A stretch of 28,153 nucleotides of DNA from a virus: IMG/VR virus record IMGVR_UViG_3300042923_000321, positions 1 to 28,153 of that record, one strand, 5' to 3'. The stretch's first letter is position 1. The number at the start of each line of letters is the position of its first letter. Position numbers and translations under genes: made by a program. Below the pieces are notes generated by a model, which made no database searches, was not told the DNA's origin, and saw nothing but the letters and a program-made list of their open reading frames with translations. This document shows positions 1 to 6,217 of this stretch, in pieces.

Positions 1-2
1 GC

Positions 3-332
3 ATTGACGAAAAACTGACGCAATACGGTTTTCATAAAGAATCGTTGGTGTCACAACACGTAAAGGCGGGGACCGCCTGGGGACATGATTTTGAGTGCTT
101 GAACGACCTGGATTTAGACACCCTTTGTCGCTATCTGTATGCCCCGGATACGGTAGAGATTGAAATGACGGTTGATGAGCGGTTATTGAATCACTTCGAC
201 AATGCTACCCTTTATGATGAAAGTTTCGTGTATGAAGGACAAGAAGCTAAAGCATTCAAACGCGGCATGAGAACAGCGCTAAAAATCATAGGCAGACAAA
301 CGCCAGGTATCACATGGGATGGTGATAAGTAA
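3..332 (+). CDS. Hypothetical protein, 5'-truncated by window edge
   Basis: The reading frame is open from the first bases of the window, so the gene begins upstream; at least 109 residues are present. The first in-window start codons (TTG at 45, GTG at 48) have no ribosome site in front of them and are probably internal. The product is acidic and soluble, with no signal peptide or membrane segment. The C-terminal part contains a basic helix (around YEGQEAKAFKRGMRTALK). I do not recognise the family. Its stop codon abuts the ATG of the next gene (TAAATG), so the two are probably translationally coupled. Frame and stop are clear; function is unknown. Confidence 0.6.
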   Translation: MDEKLTQYGFHKESLVSQHVKAGTAWGHDFECLNDLDLDTLCRYLYAPDTVEIEMTVDERLLNHFDNATLYDESFVYEGQEAKAFKRGMRTALKIIGRQTPGITWDGDK

Positions 333-1016
333 ATGGATCACATGTATGATGACTACTTCCCGGAGCCGCGAGAGCATGAAGAAGAGGTCACAGCTCTGAT
401 CGGAGCTATTCGCGGGGCGGTTAAGGCGGATATCCAAAATGAATTGGATAAGCTCCGCAAAGAGAACGCGAAGCTCCAAGAGATTAAAACCCGCATGCAG
501 GACATTGACCGGGAACACCGCCGTAAAATCAGCGAGCTGGAGCAAGCGAAATCAACGGTTCTGCAAGACGTTCGCCGGGAAAGACTTCATACTCTTATGA
601 AGAACCTGGGGCATGAGATTTTCGGCATTACTTACAATTATGTGTACGGCGAAAAGTGTGATAAATGTGACAAAAACAGATACGTACATTTCAAATCGCC
701 AAGTGATAAGGACATGTACGAAGAATGTGAATGTAAAACAAATAATCGCGCTATGGTATTTAAACCAGTATCACACGTAACTTGTGCAGTCGATTTAGAA
801 CGGGGAGGTACCGTTTTTTACAAGCCATACGACCACAAAGAAAATTACTTCGTTGAGGATTCTAGCAGTAATGTGAGGAATATCGCCAAAGATGACGAGA
901 CATTCGAAGAAATAAAATCATCAGCGGGTTGGTACAGCAATGTGAGTTTCAAAACAGAAGTACGGGCTTTAGAATTCTGCGCTTGGCTGAACGATCAAAA
1001 ATTAAGGGAGTGGTAG
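333..1016 (+). CDS. Coiled-coil protein with a cysteine-cluster (putative zinc-binding) domain
   Basis: This is a 227-aa soluble protein. Residues about 33-88 are highly charged with heptad-like spacing and probably form a coiled coil. A cysteine cluster follows: C109 and C112 (CDKC), then C132 and C134 (CEC), a plausible four-ligand metal site. The C-terminal third looks globular and mixed alpha/beta. The ATG directly follows the upstream stop; a G-rich stretch (GGATGGTG) ends about 8 nt before it, so re-initiation is likely. An ATG at codon 4 is an alternative. The gene is followed after 3 nt by the beta-helix gene. I do not recognise a family; the zinc site is inferred from Cys spacing only. 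Confidence 0.65.
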   Translation: MDHMYDDYFPEPREHEEEVTALIGAIRGAVKADIQNELDKLRKENAKLQEIKTRMQDIDREHRRKISELEQAKSTVLQDVRRERLHTLMKNLGHEIFGITYNYVYGEKCDKCDKNRYVHFKSPSDKDMYEECECKTNNRAMVFKPVSHVTCAVDLERGGTVFYKPYDHKENYFVEDSSSNVRNIAKDDETFEEIKSSAGWYSNVSFKTEVRALEFCAWLNDQKLREW

Positions 1017-1019
1017 CCG

Positions 1020-2225
1020 ATGGTTGTATCTTTAACGGATTATCAAAATCTTGTCAGTAACCAGGATCAACCGCGCGAGTTGTGGGATTGGACAGCGGCG
1101 TTCAACGCACTTATGCGGCACAATGATATCGTTGTTCTTATCCCGCCTGGAAGCTACTTCATGAGGTATCCCGAGAAGATCAACAAGACCAAACACATAT
1201 CAGGTTTCGGCGCTACCCTTAACATGTATGGCATTATCCAAATTCATGCCGATGATTGCGATATTGTTGGCGTGACTTTTGACGGGACAGGCTCAGGCAT
1301 TCGAAGCACCGAACACGCTATGATCCTGGAGAACGCCAATAATATCAGGATCGACCGTTGCACCTTCCGAAACGTTCGCAAAAACGGAATCCAGTTTTCT
1401 AATAATGGGCGTTGCTCCTGGGTGTGGATTGAGAAGTGCCACTTCGAAAACATTGGGTATAACGTGCTGGACCCGAGCGCCCAGGGCATAGGTATATCAA
1501 TACAGAACGCCGACCATGTCCGCATACGTGACTGTGACCTGGGCGACACTTACGGGCAGGGTGCTATCCAGGCTGTGAGGACGTATGATTTGTTGATTGC
1601 CGATTCCGAGATAAACAGAACGGCGTACCGGGGGATTAATATCTATGGTAACAACGTTGATCCGTATGATTTCATCCGTGACGTGCAGATAACGAACGTC
1701 AAAATCCGATATTGCGGTCACCACAACTTCACACCTAAAGGCATGGCAACGAACGGGATTTTCGTTCGCAATCCAGCCGGGAAAGTGGAAGATGTCAAAA
1801 TTCGTGACTGTACGATTGAGTACGTGGGCGAAAATTGCCTAGAAGGATCATTCGAAGCCTACAACAACACCCTGCGTTATTCCGGCTATTACGACCGATT
1901 CTCGACCGTCTCCAAGGAACTTGTTTATCTCCATAGCGGGGCGATATTTACGCACAACAAGTTGGCGTTCGGGAAAGAAGAAGGGGTCAAGATGTACGAC
2001 TCTCGCCGCGACATCATTGTCCAGGGGAACATGATCTGGGATTGTGGCATGGCTGAGATTTATGTCCATGCGAACGGTGAAGGTCAGGTGATTGAGAATG
2101 TCAGCCTGCTGAATAACATCATCCTGCACCGGGAGCGAATCAATATTAAGCCGATTGAAATCATCGCGAACAACGGTGGAATTGTCAGAAATATAACCAG
2201 TGAAAACAGCCTGGTCAAAATTTAG
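1020..2225 (+). CDS. Right-handed parallel beta-helix protein (pectate-lyase-like fold)
   Basis: This 401-aa protein opens with the signature of pectate-lyase-3-type proteins: a helix with LWDWTAAFNAL, a strand ending VVLIPPGSYF, then ISGFGATLNMYG. From about residue 75 to 395 it consists of roughly 22-residue rungs of the type NNIRIDRCTF, DHVRIRDCDL and EDVKIRDCTI, with Asn/Asp turns and stacked small hydrophobics, as in a parallel beta-helix. Such proteins often cleave or bind polysaccharide and serve as phage depolymerases or tailspikes. There is no signal peptide and no obvious virion-docking N-terminal domain. The start follows an AGGGAG site. The gene lies on the strand opposite the tail genes, so a virion role is unproven. 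Confidence 0.75.
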   Translation: MVVSLTDYQNLVSNQDQPRELWDWTAAFNALMRHNDIVVLIPPGSYFMRYPEKINKTKHISGFGATLNMYGIIQIHADDCDIVGVTFDGTGSGIRSTEHAMILENANNIRIDRCTFRNVRKNGIQFSNNGRCSWVWIEKCHFENIGYNVLDPSAQGIGISIQNADHVRIRDCDLGDTYGQGAIQAVRTYDLLIADSEINRTAYRGINIYGNNVDPYDFIRDVQITNVKIRYCGHHNFTPKGMATNGIFVRNPAGKVEDVKIRDCTIEYVGENCLEGSFEAYNNTLRYSGYYDRFSTVSKELVYLHSGAIFTHNKLAFGKEEGVKMYDSRRDIIVQGNMIWDCGMAEIYVHANGEGQVIENVSLLNNIILHRERINIKPIEIIANNGGIVRNITSENSLVKI

Positions 2226-2237
2226 GAGGTGCGATGA

Positions 2238-2396
2238 ATGATACACCAGGAACAAGAATGTCCGGGAGATTGGGACAGCACTATCGAAACAATCGGGAAA
2301 AGTGCTTTCGGCTGGTACATGGATGGGGATACACTTGAAAATATCATATTAATCGAACATTGCCCCTTCTGTGGGATCGAACTCAAAACACTTTAG
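2238..2396 (+). CDS. Small CPxCG zinc-ribbon-like protein, 52 aa
   Basis: This short gene is preceded by a consensus AGGAGGT (2224-2230) 7 nt before the ATG at 2238. An out-of-frame ATG at 2234 is too close to that site and gives only a short unrelated peptide. The product ends with HCPFCGIELKTL; a CPxCG knuckle near the C-terminus is common in tiny phage proteins of Bacillota. A further Cys sits at residue 8, so a complete zinc site would need C8 or a partner protein. It ends 3 nt before the terminator hairpin and is probably the last gene of the leftmost operon. Function is unknown. Confidence 0.6.
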   Translation: MIHQEQECPGDWDSTIETIGKSAFGWYMDGDTLENIILIEHCPFCGIELKTL

Positions 2397-2399
2397 ACC

Positions 2400-2421
2400 A
2401 AGCCCTCCGGGGCTTTTTTTT
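2400..2421 (+). terminator. Rho-independent terminator after the leftmost + operon
   Basis: AAGCCC (2400-2405), the loop TCCG (2406-2409) and GGGCTT (2410-2415) form a 6-bp stem that runs into an uninterrupted T tract to 2421. It directly follows the stop of the CPxCG gene and separates it from the FtsK-type operon. Confidence 0.85.
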
Positions 2422-2483
2422 ATGCCTTTAGGAATATCTGTTACATGGGCACATACATATAGAGCAAAGGGAGGTTGATGGGC

Positions 2484-2696
2484 ATGACATTCACTTACAC
2501 ACCGTTTATCAAGTTGGCGGCGGTCGGGATCACTGCACATGTAATTGAACGCAAGTTAGAACGAGCTGGTCACGGTCACAAGGTCATTTTCGTTCGCATG
2601 GCTACATATGTAAGCTGTGCGCTCATTGCATGGGCAGAATGGAACGTAGCGCTTCGCTCTTTAGGTCACGTATTCGGAATACATGCGGGTTGGTAA
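2484..2696 (+). CDS. Small hydrophobic protein, 70 aa
   Basis: I chose the ATG at 2484 because GGGAGG (2469-2474) lies 9 nt upstream; the TTG at 2475 and ATG at 2478 overlap or crowd that site. Two moderately hydrophobic segments (about residues 5-20 and 38-55, the latter YVSCALIAWAEWNVAL) flank a basic stretch (ERKLERAGHGHK), so it may be a small inner-membrane protein. It sits upstream of the FtsK-like gene, separated by an AT-rich gap. A partner of the translocase is possible but is inferred from position only. The family is not recognised. Confidence 0.5.
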   Translation: MTFTYTPFIKLAAVGITAHVIERKLERAGHGHKVIFVRMATYVSCALIAWAEWNVALRSLGHVFGIHAGW

Positions 2697-2705
2697 CACA
2701 TACAG

Positions 2706-2744
2706 ATAATTATGTAATGAACTATGTAGTAATAATCATGTAAT
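2706..2744. repeat. Three direct ATGTA(A/G)T repeats upstream of the FtsK-like gene
   Basis: ATGTAAT (2712-2718), ATGTAGT (2724-2730) and ATGTAAT (2738-2744) recur at 12- and 14-bp steps. The outer two extend to ATAATTATGTAAT and ATAATCATGTAAT (12 of 13 identical). They lie in the only AT-rich non-coding gap of the + strand region (2697-2803). They could be operator half-sites or iterons for the downstream operon. Low sequence complexity makes chance repetition possible. Confidence 0.4.
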
Positions 2745-2803
2745 ACGAGCATAAAGTGTTGATAAGTCAATAAAAATCTAAAATGTTAGGAGCTACGCGA
2801 ACG

Positions 2804-4036
2804 ATGGTGAGCGGAGGGACGATTGGGTTGGTCGCGGCGGCGAAGCTCGCCGGGGCAACCGGGGCGGCATTGGGCGCATTTGCCATGTATAGAAGCATGC
2901 CGGATAGGGCACTACGTCGGAAGCTGGATAGCTTGTTCAGGACTGGGGATGTGTACTTGCGGTCCTATGGTTACAAGAAACGGGAAATGCGGAGTTACCC
3001 GAGCATCAAAAGAGTGACGATGTACCTTAACCGAATGGAAGCAGTCTTTTCTATACCCGTCGGCATGGACCCCGATGTAATCGCCAATAATGATTGGTTG
3101 TTCAAACAAGTTTTCGGAGCGGATGTTGAGCTTGACCCAAGTGACGACCAGCGAACGTTTGTCCTCAAGGTTTACCCTGGGACATTGGCATCATTCGAAT
3201 ATGACCTTGAGCTTGTACGTGAAATGGCTGAGGGGGTCCGGTTGCCGATTTACGCCGGACGTGATCGGACGGGTGATATCATGTACGACATGGTGGAAAA
3301 CCCTCACCTTTTGATTGCGGGGGAAACGGGGTCAGGGAAGTCGGTTGCGCTCCGTTCCATCATCACAACTTTGGTCAACTTGGCAGGGGATCGGATGGAG
3401 TTGTATTGTGCTGATCTGAAAATGTCTGAATTCCATTTGTTCAAGGGTGTTGCTCGTCAGGTGGTCACCGATGCTGTTGAACTTAACCGGATATTGCTTC
3501 ACATTGACCGGGAGTTGAAAGCCAGGGGGAAACAGCTTGAAGAATGCGAGGTCGCTCACATCGACGAATTGCCTGCATTTGATCGACCAGACTATATTGT
3601 CCTGGCAATCGATGAAGTGGCCTTGCTCAAAAAAGAGAAGGGGATCATGGACATCATTGAGAAGATAAGCGCGATAGGCAGGGCGTTGGGTGTGTTCTTG
3701 ATCCTGTCCATGCAACGTCCAGACGCTACCATCCTGGACGGTAAACTAAAGAACAACCTCACAGTCCGAATGGGATTCCGTCATGCCGACGATACGAACA
3801 GCCGCATTACGTTGGATAGCGGGGAAGCGGCTCAGATCAAGAACAAGGAAAAGGGGAAATTCGCGCTCAAGCTTGACGGTATAAAGTTCGTGCAAGGGCC
3901 ATTCCTTTCTATCCCGGATGCTCGGTCATTGCTGGAGCCATTCAAGCGCGAAGACTCAGAACCGCCACCAGGCACACCAGATTCCCTGCTGTTGGTTCCA
4001 GAAGAAGAATTCAAGGAATGGGAGCTGATCGGATGA
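2804..4036 (+). CDS. FtsK/SpoIIIE-family DNA translocase ATPase
   Basis: This is a 410-aa membrane-anchored ATPase. A hydrophobic N-terminal segment (about residues 5-27) is followed by a linker domain and then the RecA-like motor. The Walker A is GETGSGKS at residues 173-180, and the Walker B is VLAIDEVALL with D270/E271. LSMQRPDATILDG and the following MGFRHADD strand are typical of the family. There is no C-terminal gamma/KOPS-reading domain. It resembles the short FtsK-like proteins of phages and of ICEBs1 (ConQ-type) rather than cellular FtsK. An upstream ATG at 2783 lies before the AGGAG site (2788-2792), so the ATG at 2804 is the better start. The stop overlaps the next start (ATGA). 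The probable role is ATP-driven DNA movement at the membrane; the substrate is unknown. Confidence 0.85.
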   Translation: MVSGGTIGLVAAAKLAGATGAALGAFAMYRSMPDRALRRKLDSLFRTGDVYLRSYGYKKREMRSYPSIKRVTMYLNRMEAVFSIPVGMDPDVIANNDWLFKQVFGADVELDPSDDQRTFVLKVYPGTLASFEYDLELVREMAEGVRLPIYAGRDRTGDIMYDMVENPHLLIAGETGSGKSVALRSIITTLVNLAGDRMELYCADLKMSEFHLFKGVARQVVTDAVELNRILLHIDRELKARGKQLEECEVAHIDELPAFDRPDYIVLAIDEVALLKKEKGIMDIIEKISAIGRALGVFLILSMQRPDATILDGKLKNNLTVRMGFRHADDTNSRITLDSGEAAQIKNKEKGKFALKLDGIKFVQGPFLSIPDARSLLEPFKREDSEPPPGTPDSLLLVPEEEFKEWELIG

Positions 4037-4641
4037 ATACGCGAGATAAGGCCATCCTGGACGATCTGAGAAGGTTCCGGTGTTTGACAAGGGATGATAT
4101 TGCGGAATTACACTTTTCGCACACCAAGCACCCAGTCACACATACCAATACAGTCCTCAAGCGCCTGCGTAGGGACGGGTTAATCAAGTGTTCGACCGAA
4201 CGCATCAAGTATGTGTACTTCCCAGGTGAAAGCAAAATGAAGACAGACAGCCAGAAAATGAACCATTTCCTTGCAATCGCTCAGTTCTTTCGGGAGATAC
4301 GGGCGCATGAGCAACCACGGATATTTGAGGTGGAACCGAAGATAGGTCCGCAAGGTTTCGCGGAGCCGGATATATTCACGATATGGAAAGGCATGGCCTT
4401 TTTTGTGGAGGTTCAGCGAACAGTGTACACGGATAAGGTCATGCAACTGAAATTAGACAGGTATGAGTCTTTCTATAATTCCGGCGCATGGCAACGGGAA
4501 TCATGGCAACCGCCTGAAAAGAAGATATTCCCGAACATATGGATTATAGGGGAAGGTAATTACAAGGTTGTTAACAGGCCGTTCCGTGTCTTACAGGACG
4601 ACATACCGGGTCTGATTGCCAAGATACCTAAGAGGGGATGA
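4033..4641 (+). CDS. Replication-relaxation family protein (Replic_Relax-like)
   Basis: This 202-aa protein has an N-terminal winged helix (about residues 5-62), seen as ILDDLRRFRCLTRDDIAEL, a recognition-helix region and VLKRLRRDGLIK. The C-terminal domain has the pattern E101, PD at 112-113, then EVQ at 126-128 and a later basic helix. That architecture matches the replication-relaxation proteins of plasmids and Bacillus phages. The start at 4033 overlaps the translocase stop (ATGA) and has GGGAG 8 nt upstream; an earlier in-frame ATG at 4018 is less well placed. The tight coupling suggests it works with the translocase, for example by recognising or processing DNA. The biochemical activity of the family is poorly defined. 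Confidence 0.75.
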   Translation: MNTRDKAILDDLRRFRCLTRDDIAELHFSHTKHPVTHTNTVLKRLRRDGLIKCSTERIKYVYFPGESKMKTDSQKMNHFLAIAQFFREIRAHEQPRIFEVEPKIGPQGFAEPDIFTIWKGMAFFVEVQRTVYTDKVMQLKLDRYESFYNSGAWQRESWQPPEKKIFPNIWIIGEGNYKVVNRPFRVLQDDIPGLIAKIPKRG

Positions 4642-4648
4642 TTTGACG

Positions 4649-5071
4649 ATGAAGAAAATGATTATGTTTATTTTGGGTATTGGTTTATTGTTGGGGACCA
4701 TCGCATGTAATCAGGCTGTTGAAGGGGAGGGCGATACAGTGAACGCGAGTATGGTTATTGATCATCTGATTAACGAGGGCTTGGAAGCTGTAGACAGCCG
4801 GGATATGAATCAGAAAGACTATGGACCGTTACCGATGGTAGCGACCAGCGCCCAGGTGTTCAAGTTGCCGACCATTGGCGAAGGTATCACGGGTCATGTA
4901 TTTGTTTTTGAAAGCCAGGAGGACATGAAGAAGGTCAAAGAGGTTTACCAGCAATACGCCGCAATGGTTCCGGTGTGGTTGTTCGAACACGGCAATATCC
5001 TACTGCACCTGTCGGGTCAGGTCGATGAAGAGAATGCAATTGATTATGAAGAAGCATTGATTCGACTATAA
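4649..5071 (+). CDS. Phage-encoded lipoprotein, 140 aa
   Basis: The N-terminus is a textbook lipoprotein signal: MKKM, a hydrophobic core, then GTIAC with the lipidated cysteine at residue 20. The mature part (about 120 aa) is acidic and soluble and would sit on the outer face of the cytoplasmic membrane. The ATG at 4649 lies 11 nt after GAGGGG (4633-4637); an in-frame TTG at 4643 is closer to the site and is an alternative. It is the last gene of the + operon and ends 3 nt before the bidirectional terminator. Phage lipoproteins in such positions can block superinfecting DNA (as Ltp of TP-J34 does), but no homology to Ltp is evident, so that role is only a hypothesis. Confidence 0.75.
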   Translation: MKKMIMFILGIGLLLGTIACNQAVEGEGDTVNASMVIDHLINEGLEAVDSRDMNQKDYGPLPMVATSAQVFKLPTIGEGITGHVFVFESQEDMKKVKEVYQQYAAMVPVWLFEHGNILLHLSGQVDEENAIDYEEALIRL

Positions 5072-5073
5072 AC

Positions 5074-5120
5074 AAAAAAAAGACCACACCCCGCCATCTC
5101 TACGGGATTGTGGTCTTTTA
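5074..5120. terminator. Bidirectional intrinsic terminator between convergent operons
   Basis: An A-rich run leads into GACCACA (5082-5088), which pairs with TGTGGTC (5109-5115). It is extended outward by AAAA/TTTT and inward by CCCG (5090-5093)/CGGG (5103-5106) across a small internal loop. The stem is flanked by T on both strands, so it can stop the + lipoprotein operon and the minus-strand late operon. Confidence 0.9.
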
Positions 5121-5126
5121 CTTTTC

Positions 5127-5157
5127 GAGGACTCAGTTTGGCAATCTGAGGAACCTC
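5127..5157. other. Imperfect hairpin next to the bidirectional terminator
   Basis: GAGG (5127-5130)/CCTC (5154-5157) and CTCAG (5132-5136)/CTGAG (5146-5150) can form a stem with a 9-nt loop and a small internal bulge. There is no T tract. It falls in the 3' untranslated part of the late operon and might aid termination or protect mRNA ends. Confidence 0.4.
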
Positions 5158-5194
5158 TCTGGCACTAATGGTTGACCCCATATTATCATGGTGA

Positions 5195-5563
5195 CTAACG
5201 TTTGTACACCTTCGTTTCTTGTTCGTCAAAATCATGCACCAGGTTGTTCCTCCCGGCTTGCCGCTTTGTATACACAGCGTACAGGATGAACACCAGGGAA
5301 GCCATCAGGACAAATTCCCTTAGCTCATTGCTCCATGCGTAATGCTCCCCATAAAGCTGGTTGAGCCTTCCCCAAACGAGCTGAATCACCAATACGGCGG
5401 TTGCGGCATCGTTAACGGATATAGCCCGGACCAAGAGGTTCCTAGACCTTTTTCCGTTCGATCCCTTGACCGTAAAGAAAAAATGAAAGCTACCCAGGGC
5501 GCAAAGGATCACAAGCACTTCCAAGAACAACAAAAGAATGTCATTCGCGTCTAAAATCGGCAT
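5195..5563 (-). CDS. Putative membrane protein with three transmembrane segments, end of lysis cassette
   Basis: This 122-aa protein has hydrophobic spans at about residues 10-30, 53-70 and 84-103, separated by short basic loops, and a charged C-terminal tail. The start at 5563 has GAGGGGG 6 nt upstream; a start two codons earlier (5569) would directly abut that site. It is the final gene of the late operon and overlaps the previous small gene by 23 nt. Position suggests an accessory lysis, immunity or membrane-modifying role. I do not recognise the family. Confidence 0.55.
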   Translation of the reverse strand: MPILDANDILLLFLEVLVILCALGSFHFFFTVKGSNGKRSRNLLVRAISVNDAATAVLVIQLVWGRLNQLYGEHYAWSNELREFVLMASLVFILYAVYTKRQAGRNNLVHDFDEQETKVYKR

Positions 5564-5714
5564 AACCATCCCCCTCTTCGATACCGGAAGAATCTAAGTC
5601 CAACATCCTTTCGACATCCAACTCCATTTTCTTGCGAAGGGCTTTCATCTTACGGGCTTCATCTTCCATTCTGTCCGGTTTAGGGGCCTTGAAAATCCGT
5701 TCAAGAAGCTTCAT
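5541..5714 (-). CDS. Small charged helical protein, 57 aa
   Basis: The ATG at 5714 is preceded by a near-perfect AAAGGAGGG with about 8 nt spacing, which makes this more likely than the longer GTG-started frame. The product is almost entirely charged helix (EDEARKMKALRKKMELDVERM) with an acidic tail and no membrane segment. It overlaps the genes on both sides. Function is unknown; it belongs to the lysis-end cluster by position. Confidence 0.55.
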   Translation of the reverse strand: MKLLERIFKAPKPDRMEDEARKMKALRKKMELDVERMLDLDSSGIEEGDGYADFRRE

Positions 5715-5934
5715 CGCTCCGGCCCTCCTTTGCAACACTTCTACCACTCATAAGGACCGTGATACTCTTTTGAAGTTCAATGCGCTCTTGTTGGGTTTGG
5801 TCCGCCGCCGCATTCATGCGATCTTGCAACTTATCAAGTTTTCGGGTTTGGTGAATAAGGGCGAGCGTGAGGAGTACGCACACAATAACGAGCGGTTCAC
5901 CCGAGAAGAATTTGACCAGGGCATCCATGGTCAT
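5701..5934 (-). CDS. Small holin-like protein: one transmembrane helix plus coiled coil (BhlA/XhlA-like layout)
   Basis: This is a 77-aa protein with one hydrophobic span (about residues 14-28, LVIVCVLLTLALIH). A long charged helix rich in K, Q, R and E follows, probably a coiled coil. That layout (N-terminal membrane helix, cytoplasmic coiled coil) is shared by BhlA/UviB-type and XhlA-type holin-associated proteins. The ATG at 5934 overlaps the stop of the preceding holin gene (ATGA); an ATG two codons later (5928) is better spaced from the AGGG upstream. It could be a third membrane component of lysis. Homology cannot be claimed from the layout alone. Confidence 0.55.
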   Translation of the reverse strand: MTMDALVKFFSGEPLVIVCVLLTLALIHQTRKLDKLQDRMNAAADQTQQERIELQKSITVLMSGRSVAKEGRSDEAS

Positions 5935-6215
5935 TCACCCTTGGTGTTGCCTAATCTCTTTTTGATTGTCTCATATGCGCCCGTACCGGACAGGCCGGAC
6001 AGAACACCAGCCCAAACCCGCAAGATAGGTTCCGCATCGGTGAAAGGATACAATCCCAGGGCCAGTGATACACCGACCACAACACTGATTGCCGGAAGGA
6101 TGTTCTTAGGCACGTTGAACATGTTTTTGATCGCTTCAACCACGAATGGGGAAACAACTGCAATGATGGATGCTAGTAATAGGACACTTGTCAAAAGGTC
6201 TTCATTCAGTTTCAT
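5931..6215 (-). CDS. Phage holin, A118-like family
   Basis: This 94-aa protein closely follows the pattern of Listeria phage A118 holin. A first hydrophobic span leads to VVSPFVVEAIKNMFNVPKN. A second is LPAISVVVGVSLALGLYPFTD, and a third contains VWAGVLSGLSGTGAYE, followed by a charged C-terminus. Holins of this type form lesions in the cytoplasmic membrane that release or activate the endolysin. I prefer the ATG at 6215 because AAGGGGG lies 9 nt before it; the ATG at 6221 overlaps the endolysin stop (ATGA) and is only 3-4 nt from that site. A dual start, as known for some holins that make an antiholin, is possible. Confidence 0.75.
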   Translation of the reverse strand: MKLNEDLLTSVLLLASIIAVVSPFVVEAIKNMFNVPKNILPAISVVVGVSLALGLYPFTDAEPILRVWAGVLSGLSGTGAYETIKKRLGNTKGE

Positions 6216-6217
6216 GA

